In this document: positions 33,575 to 44,600 of the stretch, one piece after another
How the letters are laid out: every line of letters starts with the position of its first letter
Position numbering within the stretch: position 1 is the stretch's first letter
From: Cheilinus undulatus
Taxonomy: Eukaryota; Chordata; Actinopteri; Labriformes; Labridae
NCBI RefSeq assembly: GCF_018320785.1
Contig: NC_054886.1
Span: 33,401,732 to 33,465,731 of the forward strand
Length of the DNA: 64,000 bases
Direction of reading: 5' to 3'
The notes under the pieces: model-generated
What the model was told of the DNA's origin: nothing
The model's input: only the letters and a program-made list of their open reading frames with translations
Databases searched by the model: none
Position numbers and translations under genes: made by a program

Positions 33575-33630
33575 CGGCTATAAAGTTACTTGGCAATGGA
33601 ATCAAGGAAACAGCAGGTAAGACATGGGGA
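33575..33630 (+). promoter_or_regulatory. Orphan promoter/first-exon-like segment on the + strand
   Basis: CTATAAAG (about 33578-33585) is followed by ATGGAATCAAGGAAACAGCAG|GTAAGA, which looks like a TATA box, a first exon and a donor. A 28-base core (CAAGGAAACAGCAGG-AAGACATGGG) recurs in inverted orientation at 35950-35980, just after the leader exon of the gene at 34988-35763. No coding exon follows on the + strand, so this may be a relic. Confidence 0.35.
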
Positions 33631-33784
33631 ACTTATATCTGATTGGTTAAGACTTCATACAGTGGTAGTTTAATGTCTGGAGTTGTATTCAAACATCATC
33701 TTTAAATAAAGAAAATTAAAAGTGAAGAGTAGCCTGCTTGAATATGTTTTTTAAAAATGTATGATGATGTTCCCTCAGCCCTAA

Positions 33785-33985
33785 CATCTATCTGAAAAAC
33801 TAAAACTAACACTAAAACTAATAAAAACGAAACTGACACGAAGCATTTTTACAAAATAAAAACTAAACTAAACTAAGAAGCCAGCGGTAAAAACTAATTA
33901 AAACTAAACTGAAATTTAAAAAAGAAAGTGAAAACGAAATAAAAATAAAACTTTTGAAAAATCCAAAACTATTATAACCTTGATG
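33785..33985. repeat. Low-complexity ACTAAAACTAA-type repeat
   Basis: Degenerate reiterations of AAAACTAAACTA ending in CAAAACTATTATAACCTTGATG, a common fish low-complexity repeat tail. There is no coding potential. Confidence 0.6.
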
Positions 33986-34987
33986 CATAGTCAGTAGAAG
34001 CCAGACTGTCATTCCAACTAAACAGCAGTGTAGAGTCCTGAAACAACTGTATTTATAACTTTTCTACAACTGGTTAGAAATTAGAACTATTTAGTATTGC
34101 TGATACAGGCAAAGATAAACATAAATAGCACACCCTGGGTGGAAGGTAAGGACAAATGAAAATAAAAAATCAAATAATATATAGCATTTTTAATGTTAAC
34201 TTCTTTTAAATATTTATGAATTTAATATTTCAGCTACAGATTAAGCATCTCTTATACTTGGAAACCAGCTGCATATTCTCTGCAGAACCCTCATTCTCCC
34301 AGGGTTCTGGTAGAGGATCCAAACCAAAAGGAAGACACACGACCACCCAGAGAGGATTTTTTTTTTTTTTTTATTGGAACTGCATCATAAAGTTTCAAAG
34401 GCTCAAATGGTCTCTTTCTACCTGAATTATCTTGACTTTTTAATTTCACTTTTGTCTTCCTTGCTATTATTTCTCTAAACATTGTAAAACATGCTTTTTA
34501 AAAATATGAAATATTCTTTCTATGCAACTATTCAAGAAAAAAGAGAATTTAATATGAAACATAAACTTAAACAGTGGAAAAATGCTACAAGAACTTAAAC
34601 TATTTCATGTTACTTTATTTTTCAAGACAATTTCAATCATCTGGCAAAATAGTAAAGATTACTGAATTTAGAAGCCAAAGAACAAACACAAGCAATATCA
34701 ACACAGAAAACACACACAAAACTGATTTTTTCATCAAAATTGTAGTCCGAGTTTTTATTTAGCTTTTTGATAAGATGTCAGCATATTCCACAAGATTCAG
34801 ATAAACAGTGAGATTACAGCAACTTTAAGATCCATTTTATTTCATTCATGTGTAAAACTTAATGCGTGCATTCCATAATTAATCTGTATTTTCTAGCCCA
34901 GGTATATCAGGAGCAAAGCATGTGTAATGGACATTATTTAGAGAAAGTGTTTTCTCTTTGTGCTTTACCTTGTCTCATCTATATCAA

Positions 34988-35763
34988 TTAAACATTATCT
35001 CTATTAAATTGAGGAAGTGTGTTTTCTATGTGATCCAGCAGTTTCTCTCTATTCAGTATCTCACGCTTATACATTTTTTTAATCTTGTTATAGTTTTTAT
35101 CGGCCTGTATGAGATCTTCTTTTTCCCTCAGTAGTTCTGTTTGTTCAGACATTTCTCTGCCCTCTCTACTCTCTGTTATTTGTGCCTCCACTGACTGAAG
35201 CTTCCTCTTGTTCTTCTCTATCTCATCTTCCACGTCCTGAAGTTTTACTTCAAGTTCTTTTTTTTGCTCCTCCAGTTCAGTTTTGACCTTTTCCAGTGTA
35301 GCAACCAAGCCCTTATATTCTCGCTCCATCTTCTGTTGTGATTCATTTTGAGCATTTTTCTCACTTTTTCCTATAGTGAAGAGAAAATGTAAAATGACAA
35401 TAAACTAAATTAATTTCATTCAACATAAACAAAACAATGACTATGAATAGCCACATCGATATTTTTCTTTTCAAGCATTTTATATCAAAACAGGGCCTAC
35501 ACCATTTTGAAAACTATAATTTTATAATGGCATAAATGGTGTACAAAGATTAAAAGATGTTAAACTAAGAGAACGTCCTTTATTAAACTTGAATTTTGTT
35601 AAGCAGTCAGTGGTGTTATTAATGTATGCATAATGATAAGTGACTTACCTGAACATAAAAACACCAAATACAGTACCACAAGAACAACAGCCAAGGAAAA
35701 AATCAATGTCATCAGAACAGAGGACTCAGAAAGAACGCTGGATAGACCTGAAGTCGTCACCAT
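34988..35763 (-). CDS. Minimal TM plus coiled-coil protein (165 aa), Ig-less family member
   Basis: Exons: 35763-35649 (coding; the exon itself starts at 35768 after an acceptor ending ACCAG) and 35370-34988. The split is phase 1, 498 bases in total. Residues 1-15 (MVTTSGLSSVLSESS) would be outside the cell; TM about 16-37 (LMTLIFSLAVVLVVLYLVFL); coiled coil from about 50 (ELEEQKKELEVKLQDVEDE, TELLREKEDLIQ, NREKLLDHIE). The coiled coil aligns with those of the 307-residue proteins ([18 protein letters not shown]). A likely non-coding first exon ends at 35990 (GCG|GTGAGT). An ATG in it opens a short frame that stops at the junction, so the ATG at 35763 is the best start. No signal peptide or ectodomain is left; the protein would use the TM as an uncleaved anchor. 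An unnoticed upstream alternative exon cannot be excluded. Confidence 0.65.
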
Positions 35764-35989
35764 GTCACCTGGTAAGGCATGGAAAATTCAGAAAAACATA
35801 TACAAAAAGGACCACAGCTGTTCATTTCTGCTTTACAACTGACATAAAAAATACTTTTTAGAACTTAAAACATTAAATTGATGTTGTAAACACATCAGAT
35901 TTCATATCCAAAGCAAAAAACTAAAGTCTAAAAACAAAGAAAATAAAAGTTTCCCATGTCTTGCCTGCTGTTTCCTTGAGTCCACTCAC

Positions 35990-36060
35990 CGCGGTTTCAG
36001 TGACCAAAGTCTGACAATAAAATGATTCATGCTTTCACAGTTCCAGTTTATAACTAGATA
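35990..36060 (-). promoter_or_regulatory. Putative promoter and leader exon of the minimal coiled-coil gene
   Basis: On the - strand TTATAAAC (about 36055-36048) precedes a segment with a short upstream frame (MNHFIVRLW) and ends at the donor CCGCG|GTGAGT. The spacing fits a TATA promoter followed by a short first exon. The next exon acceptor is at 35770-35769. Confidence 0.5.
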
Positions 36061-36412
36061 AACAGGAGTGTCCACCTTGTACACAAATAAAACGGCCTTT
36101 ACTCTCAGTGACTATTTTGATCCAAACATGGGATAAATGTGACCGACCTCCTGAGTTAGTTTAGGCAGTAATTTTAATTGATGATTCACACCTGACATGT
36201 ATCTAATCAAATCACATGACTCACATCCTCCTAATTCAGTGGTCTATTTAAGCTACAAGATGTCCAGTCTCTTCCTCTGTGCTGCAATTGCCTGCTGCCC
36301 TGGTTCAGCACTGTGCTCTCACTTCAACCCAGCTCCACCCCAGCATCCACCTGCTGGCTCTGACTAAGATGTTCTCTCATCACTCCTCAATTCTGCATGT
36401 AAGATAAACAGC

Positions 36413-38778
36413 TAGGGATGTTCCAATACCATTTTTTCCTCCCTGATACGATACCGATACCAGAGTGTTGGGTATCGCCCGATACCGAGTACAATCTGAT
36501 ACCGGTACAAACTTTCTAGACCGACTATGCTGTGAAAACCTGGTACATTATTTTAGCCCTGCAGTGAACTCAGAACATGGCTTAACAAATACAGTGGTAC
36601 TGTAATGCCCCTCAGTGACACTTTAAGTAGTTTTTTACAGCTATATTGTGAGTTTTACTGCAAAATATTACAATAATTCACATTAACCTACATCACCACT
36701 GTCAAGTCTCATTCATATTCATACATCAGAACTTTAAATATCGCCATCTGTTGGAATACAAGGCACACAACTTTATACAGTTATCTGTACATTCTACAAT
36801 CGACAGTGCTCAATTTTTAAATTTAAATTTATTCACAATCAAATGTAAACAGCTGTGTAGTCTGTAAGGATGTGATATGATCACTACCATTACTGTACGT
36901 CCTGTCTCAGATTTAACCCTTTGTACATTAACAGAAACCCATTCAAAGAGTAATTACTCATTGAAGAGTCATTTATTATATTTATTATTACATTTATTTA
37001 TTATAACCTTTTAGCCTCTTTAAAACAGTTTCAAGTTTGAAAAATCAAGTCAAATAGTAAACATTAAAAACTGAATAATTACAGCAAAATAGCAGCAGCT
37101 ACTTGACAAAGGTCCTGAGCTTTTTAAGAGGCAGTAGTACACTTACAGTGCAACAACTTCACTAAATCTTAGAATCAATTCAAATTCTCAAAAAATAGAA
37201 CCTCTTTATAAAACTGCACATGTAAAGAGTAAAGTATAAAATGTAGAGCAACATCAAGTTAAAAAGTAAACATTCAAAACTGAACAACAATTACTACAAA
37301 ATAACAGCAGCTACTTGGCTAAGGCCCTGAGCTTTTTTAAAGAGTAGTGGTACTCTTACAATATAAAAAAAAGTGCAGACACCTTTCTGCACAGTGCAAC
37401 TTATTCATAAAAACAAAAACATTGGAAAACAATCAAATCAAGTTCTGGTATGGTAAGCTACAGATCGCAGTATTAACTCAGTATGCTCACAATTTCAACA
37501 GCAATGGCAAGTTCTTCCTCGAGAAGATGAGCACTTCTTCTCTTTTTCCTCCAATCAACGATGTTGGAGGCTGTGCTGAATAGTCTTTCACTCTCCACAC
37601 TGGTAGAAGGAGCACTGAAAAATTTCGCAGCTGTGGCAGCCAGGGTGGAACATTTGACTTTGTTGATGTACTAGTGATGAAATGGGTTGTCTGAGCGTGG
37701 GACAGTTTGCTCTGTCAGGTACGCTTGGATCTGAACTTGTACGCTACAGGTGCTTGCCCCATGTCCCTCATTGCGCTCCTGCAGGATTTCCTCAAACAGC
37801 CCCTTTAAGCTGCTGCTTGCCTGTGCCTCCCTGTGTGGTTCTTTTTCAGGGGGCTCCCTACCTGCTGCCTCTGACTCAGCTGTGGCACTATTTTGTTGAT
37901 GCCTCCATTTTCTTCACCTCTTTGATCAGAGCATCCTTCACATGCTTGATGCTCTCTGCATTGGTGAAGTATCTAAAAAAATAAACAAATAAATATGTTT
38001 AAAAAAAACAAGTAAATAAAATAAACAACCTCCTCAATAGTCTACAATAACAGAAGTAATCACTCATGCAAACTGCAATATTTCTAGTACTTCTACACAC
38101 TTTTGTTATGGACTGTAAAATTTTGCACCAAAACAAAAAAAAACAAAAAAAACAAAACAAAACAAAAAATAATGTCTAGTATTTACTAGACATACCTGTC
38201 TTTGAACCATGGATCCAAAAGTGTGGCAACAGCATACAAGGGCATCCTTGAATCTCCTACTCACAGCCTCCAGAAGGGTGGTTTTCATAGTTTTCAGGCC
38301 TGTGTCCTCCTGGGCCTCTTGAACATGCTGTCGTTTGAGCACTGTGACTGAGGGGATAACCTCAGCTGCAACAGAGGTAGAGGACCTGATCTGCTTTCTC
38401 AATTCTTCAAATGGTGCTAGAACAGTTATGCTCCACTCCAGTTAAGCCCACTGGTTGGATGTCAGGGTGGCTGGCACGTTGTGGTCAGGTCCATAAGCTG
38501 CTATTGAGTGTTTCTGCTCCAGTAAATTCTCAATCATGTAGTGTGAGCTGTTCCACCTCGTTGGCACATCTTGTTGCAAATGCTTGATGGGTATTTGCAG
38601 CTTTATCTGGATGTCCTCAAGGCGTGTAGTAGCCAGCTGAGTGTCTGAAGTGACCCACGATCTTCCTCCTAGTTGCTAGGGCATCATTTACACTTCTCTG
38701 AGACAGCAGCCCTTCGTGCACAACCAGCTGAAGCCCGTGAGCAAAGCATCCCAATCTGGACATGCCCAACTCATCCAC
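36413..38778 (-). mobile_element. hAT (ZBED-type) transposon remnant
   Basis: The left end carries the GATACCGATACC/GGGTATCGCCCGATACCG motif common at the ends of a fish hAT family. On the - strand the dimerisation domain of a hAT transposase is readable (LAATAAKFFSAPSTSVESE then RLFSTASNIVD at about 37530-37655), followed upstream by EVIPSVTVLKRQHVQEAQED (38250-38390) and GCFAHGLQLVVHEGLLSQRS (38680-38760). Stops and frameshifts are numerous. The N-terminal zinc finger part is missing: the element is cut at about 38778, where Harbinger sequence begins. Confidence 0.8.
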
Positions 38779-40200
38779 GGCGTGGTGTACCTGCCCTGCG
38801 CCGCGCCTGCACCATGCCAACGGGGTGTGTCCAGGGCATTTTGCAATTTTCATGCATGGCGCAGTCCGGCACAGTGTGGCGCACCCATGCCTCCGTCCCT
38901 CCCACCGGCACAAGTGGCAAAGAAGGAGGAGAGAAGGTGTGAGTGGGTTTTACACAGCCGAGTGTAATCTTCACCGATCAAATGAACGCCTCTCCTCGCC
39001 TTTAAACGCGCTGCGGGCAAGGCGCAGTGCCAATTTCACCTCGCCACCACCATGGACGAAGAGAGCAGCAGCAGCTCCAGGCGGCCAAACTTCTCCCAGG
39101 AGGAAACTGATCTGCTGGTCCGGGAGGTCCAAGCTCGCAGTACCAGAATATATGGTAATGCTAACAGACCTCCAGGGCTGATGATGCAAAAACTGCCTGG
39201 GAGGAAGTTACTAATATTGTCAATCAAGTTTGCCCAGATATTCTGAGAACCGCTGCCCAATGTAAAAAACGGTTCAATGATGTAAGGAGAAGGGCCAAAA
39301 AAAAGCTGTCAGAGCAAAGAAGGCACACAGTGGCTACAGGGCTGCGCATCAGAGGCCACGATGCGCGTCACCGTGTGGACCATCTCACGGGACAGTTGTA
39401 ATCTGTTCCTGTGTCATGAATAGGAGTACAAAATTAAGTGACAATGACATTAAACACAGCAGCAAGCTAATCCAGGCATCATGCTTGTGATTCACCTGCA
39501 GTCCTGCTCTGTCATTGCCAAATAGGAGAACCTTTGGTGATATATTCTCTCCCGGTATCTCCTCCTCATCCTCCTTGCAATAATGTACTCCATCTTTTTA
39601 GATCACGTTAAGAATAAAGATTAAAACAGAGAAATATGGGCAATCACAGGTAAATCCTTAAGACACCGACTGACTTACATTTATTCAGCGAGCGTCTCTC
39701 TCTTTTTTCTTTTCTTTTGAATTTCATGAGATGAGAGAAGCCGAATATATACTCCGTATCGGATGCCGTGGCTGTTTGTGGTTGGCTGAGAGATGTGAAC
39801 TCGCTAGTTTTTATCACTCCCAGCTGCCATCAGGTTGAGTTTCAATTACGTGTGACAAACATCTTTGATCTGACATCAGATGTGACGGGACAATTTATAT
39901 AGATACAAATGTATATGCTGGTTCAGACGGTTACATTATATAGTGGTTGCTGTGATTGTTTATTGCATTGAAATGTGCCTGACACTCTGGAAACCTGCCT
40001 GTGAGGTTTTGGTGACATTGTCACTGCACCAAGCTGAATCTGTCGACACCTCCCCCAGTCGCCGCCACACCCATCTCAGCGCAGCCTGGTCTACCAAATT
40101 GTCAAATTGCCTGTGCACGGTGGTGTACTGGACGAAATTACCACTGCGCGGGGTGCGTCACGCTCCCCCACCCTGCCCTGCGTGACGAAAATAGAGCCCA
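38779..40200 (+). mobile_element. PIF/Harbinger-type element with Myb-like gene relic
   Basis: GC-rich ends unlike the neighbouring DNA (CCCTGCGCCGCGCCTGCACC on the left; GCGTGACGAAAATAGAGCCC on the right) and a Myb/SANT-like accessory protein relic inside. The right terminus is complete in type. The left terminus (a GGGCTCTATTTTCG-like end) is missing, so the element is 5' truncated or fused to the hAT remnant. No DDE transposase gene is present. Confidence 0.65.
39052..39402 (+). pseudogene. Harbinger Myb/SANT-like protein relic, frameshifted
   Basis: Starts MDEESSSSSRRPNFSQEETD with a Kozak-like CCACCACCATGG, then LLVREVQARSTRIYGNANRP. A one-base shift after PPG moves the frame to ADDAKTAWEEVTNIVNQVCP, TAAQCKKRFNDVRRRAKKKL and SEQRRHTVATG. 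The layout is that of the DNA-binding accessory protein of Harbinger transposons, which brings the transposase to DNA. It is broken, and no partner transposase lies nearby. Confidence 0.75.
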
Positions 40201-40237
40201 TTGTCTTTAAACTCTGGTTAATTTCACTGATCTGGAT

Positions 40238-40870
40238 TTACACTCTTTCCTTCTTTTCAATCATTTCTGAAATCAACTCTGCCATTTTCTTGAGTTTTTC
40301 CTCAGTGCTCTCCAGTGAATTTTTGTATTTTGTCTTTTTGATTTGAAATTCCTGTTTGATCTGAGCCCAGTTCTCTTTGGCATCTTTGTCCATTTTCCTT
40401 TATAGTTTCTGAATTGGGTTCCCCTTCTTTTTCTTCAGATCATGCTCCACTTCATCTAGCTTTGACTTGAGTTTATCTGCTGAGTTTTCCAGATCCTTTT
40501 TCTGCTCCTCCAATATTGAAATCACTAGTTTCATGTCCTCTTTTTCCTCCTCTGTCTCCTTTAACTTCTCATTAAGTTGATCCATCTCGTGTTGATTGTT
40601 CAGTTCTCTAACACGATTTTCTTCTTCCTGTTTTGCCTCTGCCTCTGTTAAAATTCAAGTTCAAATTAGTAATCCTTACAGTATATCAGACATCAGCACT
40701 TTAAAACATGGAAAATGTTAACATACGCTTTTTTTGATGCCTTTCCCTCCAAAAAACAACAAAGAATGCAGAAATCAGGATCAGGGAAATACATATGGAC
40801 ACGGCAGTACAAGCAGGAGACTGAGGGGAAGTCGTGATTTTACATGTTAACTTTGTGTGCAACATTGACT
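40238..40870 (-). pseudogene. Broken TM/coiled-coil gene, butyrophilin-like family
   Basis: Two exons can be read on the - strand. A TM exon ends at donor AAGC|GTATGT (about 40727) and encodes AVSICISLILISAFFVVFWRERHQKK; its start is uncertain, possibly MLHTKLTCKITT at about 40865. The coiled-coil exon starts at 40644: AEAKQEEENRVRELNNQHEM, MDQLNEKLKETEEEKEDMK and KSKLDEVEHDLKKKKGNPIQ to a TAA at 40402-40400. The same frame continues beyond this stop for about 53 more codons of coiled-coil-like sequence (MDKDAKENWAQIKQEFQIKK, KLKKMAELISEMIEKKERV) to a second stop at 40240-40238. This points to a single premature nonsense mutation. No leader or Ig exon is visible upstream. A shortened functional protein is an alternative. 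Confidence 0.6.
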
Positions 40871-41536
40871 TTACACAAAGAAATAAACAAATAAGATCAA
40901 TAAATAAATGGAAATAAAACAAGTCATAAGGACAACAGGTTTTAAAAGATCTAAATGTAAGAGACAATTTGAAGAAGTAGTATGTTCTACCTTTAAGGGG
41001 CCACTGCAGTCGTCCAAAAATTTTGAAATAAGTATGAATCACCCACTTAAATCATTAAACTGAGCCTCAGACGATGAAAACATAAAAAAGGCAACAAGGG
41101 GTCCAGGTCCTTCAGAGGTGTATCACAGGCTCCATTGGGGCCATAAACAATTAGTTCTGTTTATTTTCATTAATATTCAGAAAGCTCAGAGCTATGCAGG
41201 CTTTAATTCCGTGCTGTTTGTTGTGTTTGCTGGCAATGCTGATTGTGTGTGTAGGATTTGGTGAGAATAGTTTTGTTGCTGTTTGTAGCCATATAAAGCA
41301 GGAAAAAAACATGGTTGTTAAATTTGTAGATCAAACCTATTACTAAAACTAAAACCTAGCCAACTGAAAAATAAAAGATAACAAAAACTATGACCAAGGT
41401 AAAGAGACTAATATATAAATATACTGTATATGTACACAACTGCTGAATCAGAAATAGATCAGACAGGAAGAGGAAGTTCTCACTGACAGGGTGTCTCTGT
41501 GTGGTCGTTACAGTTCAGAGTCAGCAGTCAGGCATC

Positions 41537-41626
41537 ATGGACGTCACATCTCTCTGCAGCAGACTCTGTGAGTTCAGGTTCTTCTTAGATCTTCACTCCT
41601 AACTGTTTTCATAAGTACAGTTAAAA

Positions 41627-41661
<35 letters not shown>

Positions 41662-44600
41662 TCTCTCCAGTGGTTGCTGTGATGGTTCTGCTGGTTGCAC
41701 AGATTAACCAGAGTCACTCTGCTCAGAGTGCTGGTAGGTTTCACACTCAGTTTGTGCTTGTGTCTCTAATAGCATATCATATAGTTATGTGTCTTCTGCT
41801 AACATCTAAACAGAACTATTTTTTACACAGAGACTGGTTTTATAACTTTTATAAGTCTGAGTAGAGAAACTTAAGGCCTGTATTTGTGGAAGTGCAAAAT
41901 GAAGCAGAAGGTGAAAACTCAACTCAACCATGCTATCTAAAAGAGAATACTTGAACATCAGGTGTTCCTTTCTTTCCTTGTAACCCTCAGGTGAAGCTCG
42001 TCCTCGTATTACTCCAGACAGACTGCAGTTCTTTGAGTATGAGACCGTCCACATTAGTTGTGAAGAGTTGATGGGACTGACTGGATGGAGAGTGATGCAC
42101 AGACACAACAAACCAACAAATTCTTCCATCTTTACCCCTCCTGCATCAAGCTGCACTATTCAGCCTGCCTTTAAACGACACAGTGGAGAGTACTGGTGTG
42201 AAGACAAGGATGGAAAAACCAGTGGTTCCATCAACATTTCTGTTAATGGTATGTAGAAAATACTTTAAGCAAGAAACTCAGCCAATCAACGTAAATGTAT
42301 ATTATATCATTAATCAGGTACAACAAACTTCACAACTTTGCCCCCGGGACATCATTAAATTTAGAGATGAGGAACACAACATGTGGTTTAAAGAGTATCT
42401 TTTGGCTTTAAATGTCTTCAGCTGTTAACCCCACACCAAAAACAATTTACATTGAAATAGTTTTAGAATAACTTAACATTTGAGGACATTTTTGTGAGTA
42501 TCTTAAAAATCTATTTTAAAAATGGGTTAAGACTGCCAGAAATATTGCAAAAATGGACAGATAAAGAGGTGAACTGGGTTAAAGTTGCTGAAATGGGTGA
42601 TAAGTTGTACAATGAGTTGTGGGGTGACATAAATAATAACACCATCTCTGACTCAAAAAGCATCAGTGCAGGTGTACCTCAGGACTGTGTGAGCTCACCT
42701 GCCCTTTTTACCATCTATACCAATCATTGCACCAGCAGCTTCCATGGAAACTATGTTTTTAAGTTCTCGGATGATGCCATCCTCAGCCTCCTGTTCAAAG
42801 ACTCAGATCTCTCAATGTACTTTAATGAGATGCAGTCTTTTGTCCACTGGATTGATGTTAACTATCTCACCATAAATGTAAAAAAACAGAGGAGATGGTA
42901 CTCGACCCTCGTTCAGCTGGTGATCATACCCCACTGTTAATCCATGATGAAAAAAATCAACCAGGTCAGCTCTTACAGGTATCTAGGCATTTACTTAGAT
43001 AACCAGTTTAGCTGGGAAAAAAATGTTACTAGTTTGTGTTCTCGTTTACAGCAAAGGCTGTATTTTTTACGCCGAATCAGGGGGTTTGGTGTTGATCAGA
43101 AGATCGTGTTTTTTGTTTTATCAGGCTGTTCTAGAGAGCATTATTCATGATGGGATGTCAGCCTGGTGTGGTAAGCTCTCTGTCCAGTTAAAATCTAAAC
43201 TTGCTCGTCTGGTGCAGACCGCCATAAAGGTTGTAGGGAGGACTGAATACTCTTCTCTGCAGTCCCTGTATGAACAGTCTGTTCTCAGGCAAGTGCAGCG
43301 AGCTTTATCTGAACCTTCTCACATCTTTCACCCTGAGTAAAGCTCCTTCCGTCTGGTAGGAGATACAGAGTCCCCAAATGTAAACTGAACCATTTTAAAA
43401 ACTCATTCATGCCCACTTCAATTAGGGTTTTTGAATAATATTTCATGAGGATGTAGCTGGATTGTTCAGTAACGTGATGGTGTTATCTTTTTTAACTATT
43501 TATATGTGAGTCCTGTTCAATATGTGTGGGTTATGTGATTGTATCTTTGTTCTCGTCTATCACTTCTGTGTTATTAACTGGCAGCTTCATCTGTGCAGCT
43601 TTTGGAGTCCAAGACAAATTTCCCTAAGGGGACAATAAAGTGTATTGTATCATATTGTATCGTATCGTATTGTAAAGAGACAAAAATTGGCTGGAAAAGT
43701 GGTGAAAAAATGTTACAATGTTGCAAAAAATTGTAAGAAAAGACAAAAAAGGGCTAAAAGTATCAAAAATGGGTTTAAAGTGGCAATAATAGCCTGGTAA
43801 AGTACTGAAAAGGGGTTAAAAAGAGGCAAAAAATGACAGCAGGAAAGTGGTGAAATTGGGTTAAAATGTGGCAAGATGGGTGAAAATTGGCAAAAATGAT
43901 AAAAACATGTCCTGAGATTGGCAAAAAAAAAACTTTTCAGGGGCCTAGCCGATTCTGTGGGCAGATCTGTCTCCTTGTGGCCTGCCTCATATAGATAATG
44001 GGAATAGATGTCACTGTTGATGCTGAAACATTTTCTGCATTTGAAAAGAAAACGGTAATATTAATACAATAATATGTTATATAGGCTAAAATATTTACTA
44101 AATTTTAGTTTATTTGAAAGTCCGGCCCCCAGAGTCCCCTTCAGGACTAAATCTGGCCCTTGTGCAGATGTACTTGATGAGCCCTGCCTTGAACAATCAG
44201 TGGATTATGATGTTATAGTGTGATTTATCTGTGTGTATGTTTTAACAGTTTTCTGTTAATTAATGAATTGAAGTTAAAACAGTAGTAACAGTCCTACTGT
44301 AAACACACTTCTCTCTTTGGGAGTTCTTACTTTGAAAATCTGGTGCAAATTACTTTCTCAACACTGTTATATGTGACAGAATGTTTTGTGTTATGTATGA
44401 AAACTGACTTTTGCACTCTTTGTATGACATTTTTCAGCTGGATCTGTGATTCTGGACTTTCCTGCCCGTCCTGTGATAGAGGGATCTAATGTGACTCTTT
44501 ACTGTAGAAAGAAAAGCCAAACTTTAACACGTATTACTGATTTCTACAAAGATGGTAACTTTCTGAGAACTGAGTATGACAACAACATGAAAATCAGAAA

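Noticed and set aside
38762..39181. 139-residue frame over the Harbinger region
   Set aside because: GC-rich shadow of the Myb-like relic in another frame; the accessory protein frame starting at 39052 is the real one.
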